This document shows, piece after piece, positions 6,877 through 8,080 of a DNA stretch of 8,080 nt; positions within the stretch are counted from its first letter, which is position 1, and each line of letters starts with the position of its first letter. Made by a program: the position numbers and the translations under genes. The notes below the pieces were generated by a model. That model did no database searches. It saw only the letters and a program-made list of their open reading frames with translations, and was not told the origin of the DNA. Source of the stretch: Caulobacteraceae bacterium (GTDB taxonomy: Bacteria > Pseudomonadota > Alphaproteobacteria > Caulobacterales > Caulobacteraceae); the NCBI GenBank assembly GCA_947479185.1, contig CANJYY010000104.1, positions 1 to 8,080 of the forward strand, given 5' to 3'.

Positions 6877-7245
6877 TCATGACGCTTGCCCCATACGTTC
6901 CATGGCCAACCGGATCACGCTGTCGGCGACTTCATCAGCATTGTGCATCACCGCCCCCGCCGTCACCCGGTACACTACAAGGCCCTGTGTTCGCAGCCAG
7001 GCGTCCCGACGTTCATCGTGGATGATCTGCTGATCCTCGCCATGTCCCGCGCCATCCACCTCGACAGCCAACCTGGCGGCTGAACAGTAGAAGTCGAGGA
7101 CATAGGGCCCGATCGGATGCTGTCGACGAAAGGTCGGCGTATCCACATGTCGACCACGCAGCTTCATCCAGAGTGCAACTTCAGGCGAACTCATGGCTCG
7201 CCGCAGTACGCGCGCGCGTTTCAGGGTGATGACCTTCGATCGCAT
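6877..7245 (-). CDS. DUF559 domain protein, Vsr-like PD-(D/E)XK endonuclease fold
   Basis: The 122-residue product is near the usual length of stand-alone DUF559 proteins. These share the fold of the very-short-patch-repair endonuclease, but their cellular role is unsettled. An Arg-rich N-terminus leads into MSSPEVALWMKLRGR (18-32), then RRQHPIGPYVLDFYC (40-54) and LAVEVDGAGHG (59-69). Asp51, Glu62, Asp64 and His68 occupy the expected metal-binding and catalytic positions, so the active site looks intact. The C-terminal part is unusual: where relatives commonly have an RF-x-N-x-(E/D)-V motif, this protein reads YRVTAGAVMHNADEV. The ATG at 7245 is preceded by GGAGGGGG about 12 bases upstream (7258-7265), within the right repeat. 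The gene is co-directional with the ABC genes around it and has lower GC than they do. Confidence 0.9.
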   Translation of the reverse strand: MRSKVITLKRARVLRRAMSSPEVALWMKLRGRHVDTPTFRRQHPIGPYVLDFYCSAARLAVEVDGAGHGEDQQIIHDERRDAWLRTQGLVVYRVTAGAVMHNADEVADSVIRLAMERMGQAS

Positions 7246-7255
7246 GGGCCGCCGT

Positions 7256-7320
7256 CGCCCCCTCCACCATGCTTCGCATGGTCTCCCTCCCCCGCACGGC
7301 GTTCCGCCTACGGGTGAGGA
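7256..7320 (-). repeat. REP-like two-hairpin repeat, right copy (inverted)
   Basis: Read on the minus strand this copy has the same order as the left one. The TCCTCACCCG terminus is at 7320-7311. Hairpin 1 is GGCG-GAA-CGCC at 7308-7298. The linker GTGCGGGGGAGGGAG follows at 7297-7283. Hairpin 2 is ACCATGC-GAA-GCATGGT at 7282-7266, a perfect 7-bp stem, followed by GGAGGGGGCG at 7265-7256. Relative to the left copy, three bases on each arm of hairpin 2 are changed with pairing kept. It lies 7 bases after the stop of the binding-protein gene and just upstream of the DUF559 start. Confidence 0.8.
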
Positions 7321-7327
7321 TTGAATA

Positions 7328-8080
7328 TCACGCCTTGGGGGTCACGAAGTCGAGGGTGAAGGCCTGGCGATAGTCCATGTCCTTCGGATAGACGCCCTGT
7401 TGCGACGTGATCTTGAAGAACTCGGCCCAGCGGGCTTCGCTCATGGCCCCGACGTTGCCGCTCGCCGCGTCGCCCGACTCGACGATGCCGTACAGGCGCA
7501 TCTGGTCGCGGGCGTTGGCCAGCAGGGCCGCGGTCATCTCCGGGTTGTCCTTGAGAATGAGCGCGTCCGCCGCCGCGGGATCGCCGTGCAGATAGGCCTT
7601 CCAGCCCACGGCGCTGGCCTCGACGAAGGCGCGCACCATGTCCGGATCGCTGTCGATGATCTTGTTGGGCGCCAGCACCATCGTCGCGTAGCCGGGGTAG
7701 CCCTCGTCGGCGAGCAGGAACACGGCCGGCTTGAAGCCGCCCTCCTTCTCCACCTGATAGGGCTCGCTGGACAGATAGCCCTGCACGATCGCCCGCTTGT
7801 CGGCGAGGAACGGCGCCAGGCTGTAGTTGTAGCTGCGCACCTGGGCGTCGGTGAATCCGTACTTGGCCTTGAGCCAGACCCAGAAGGCGGTTCTTGAGGC
7901 GTCGGCCAGCAGGATCGGCCGGCCGGCCATGTCGGCGATCCTGGCCACGCCCGTGCCCGGGTGGGCGATCAGCACCTGCGGGTCCTTCTGGAAGAAGGCG
8001 GCGACGGCCTTCACCGGCACCTTCTCGTTGGCCATGTTCAGCGGGATGAAGCTGTTGGAGCCCATGCCCATCTCGATGGC
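7328..8080 (-). CDS. ABC transporter substrate-binding protein, NMT1/THI5-like, N-terminus beyond window
   Basis: This is a periplasmic solute-binding protein of the nitrate/sulfonate/pyrimidine-precursor class. The frame is open to the window edge; residues AIE precede the first internal Met at 8071, which is not taken as the start. About 250 C-terminal residues are present, so the signal peptide and perhaps 60-90 residues are missing. Recognisable segments are GMGSNSFIPLNMANEKVPVK, then VLIAHPGTGVARIADMAGRP (the usual typical lobe-crossing 'hp..gi..l.dLkGk' region), then QGYLSSEPYQVEK. The downstream ATMVLAPNKIIDSDPDMVRAFVEA segment is the family's conserved 'vl......i...pd.v.afv.A' stretch. 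It ends at TGA 7328-7330. Ligand type (pyrimidine precursor, sulfonate, nitrate or other) cannot be assigned. The ATPase and permease downstream complete the transporter. Confidence 0.88.
   Translation of the reverse strand, partial: AIEMGMGSNSFIPLNMANEKVPVKAVAAFFQKDPQVLIAHPGTGVARIADMAGRPILLADASRTAFWVWLKAKYGFTDAQVRSYNYSLAPFLADKRAIVQGYLSSEPYQVEKEGGFKPAVFLLADEGYPGYATMVLAPNKIIDSDPDMVRAFVEASAVGWKAYLHGDPAAADALILKDNPEMTAALLANARDQMRLYGIVESGDAASGNVGAMSEARWAEFFKITSQQGVYPKDMDYRQAFTLDFVTPKA

Larger units (their letters stand above)
6776..7320. mobile_element. Candidate DUF559 endonuclease cassette bounded by inverted REP-like repeats
   Basis: The 545-bp unit consists of a left repeat (6776-6836), a DUF559 gene (6877-7245) and a right repeat (7256-7320) in inverted orientation. 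The outer termini read TCCTCCCACG on the left and TCCTCACCCG on the right in reverse complement, matching at 8 of 10 positions. The 4-bp direct repeat TTGA flanks both ends (6772-6775 and 7321-7324), as a short target duplication would, though four bases can match by chance. A hand count over 6901-7200 gives about 61% G+C, while sampled 60-base stretches of the flanking ABC genes gave 65-77%. The unit separates genes that normally adjoin. Mobility is inferred. No transposase is encoded, and the alternative is ordinary intergenic REP sequence around a host endonuclease gene. Confidence 0.45.

Noticed and set aside
6114..7025. Plus-strand open frame spanning the ATPase, left repeat and part of the DUF559 gene
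   Set aside because: It is the antisense of two well-supported genes and crosses the repeat. No recognisable domain.
6877..7245. Calling the nuclease a Vsr mismatch-repair enzyme
   Set aside because: The fold is shared, but no cytosine methyltransferase gene is adjacent and the length and motifs fit DUF559 better.
6772..7324. TTGA direct repeat as proof of transposition
   Set aside because: Kept only as a hint. A 4-bp match has about a 1 in 256 chance at any given alignment, and the repeat termini are not known independently.
1600..7860. GANTC (CcrM methylation) sites, for example GATTC near 1606 and GAATC near 5590 and 7853
   Set aside because: They fall inside coding sequence and not in the candidate promoters, at about the frequency expected by chance.
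7328..8080. Assigning the transporter to thiamine precursor, taurine or nitrate uptake
   Set aside because: The binding-protein N-terminus is missing, no pathway gene or riboswitch is present in the window, and the family covers many ligands.

Overview
The window looks like a high-GC alphaproteobacterial chromosome, most likely Caulobacterales (Caulobacter, Phenylobacterium or Brevundimonas type). The grounds are the strong G/C third-position bias, a DUF2336 protein, a small cysteine-containing TonB-C protein, CtrA-like boxes (TTAACCAT; TTAA-N7-TTAA variants) and GAA-loop REP-like palindromes. The genus is an inference.

Layout. (1) 1-1348, plus strand: the 3' five-sixths of prfC (release factor 3), ending in a hairpin. 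(2) 1349-1520: an intergenic region with CtrA-like boxes, leading into a plus-strand pair: a 452-residue helical-repeat protein (1521-2879) and a small exported TonB-C-like protein (2907-3338). (3) 3339-5209, minus strand: a translationally coupled pair made of an exported Pro/Ala-rich protein (4442-5209) and a DUF2336 protein (3339-4445). The two pairs converge and their stop codons abut with no spacer. Each pair has a CtrA-like sequence upstream, so they may be co-regulated, but this is only a motif match. (4) 5266-8080, minus strand: an ABC importer of the nitrate/taurine/pyrimidine-precursor type, in the order substrate-binding protein (truncated by the window edge), ATPase, permease. ATPase and permease overlap by four bases (GTGA).

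The most notable structure is in the ABC operon. Between the binding-protein gene and the ATPase gene sits a DUF559 (Vsr-like PD-(D/E)XK) endonuclease gene with lower GC than its surroundings. It is bracketed by two inverted copies of a ~61-65 bp element (6776-6836 and 7256-7320). Each copy holds two GAA-loop hairpins. The stem sequences differ between the copies but pairing is kept. The outer edges are flanked by the 4-bp direct repeat TTGA. The unit resembles a small endonuclease-REP cassette, analogous in layout to REP elements with RAYT transposases. The repeat arms also appear to supply the ribosome-binding sites of the DUF559 gene and of the ATPase gene. Whether the unit moves, or is simply intergenic REP sequence tuning expression within the operon, cannot be settled from this sequence.

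No tRNA, rRNA, CRISPR array or complete insertion sequence was seen. No gene-free stretch exceeds about 175 bases.
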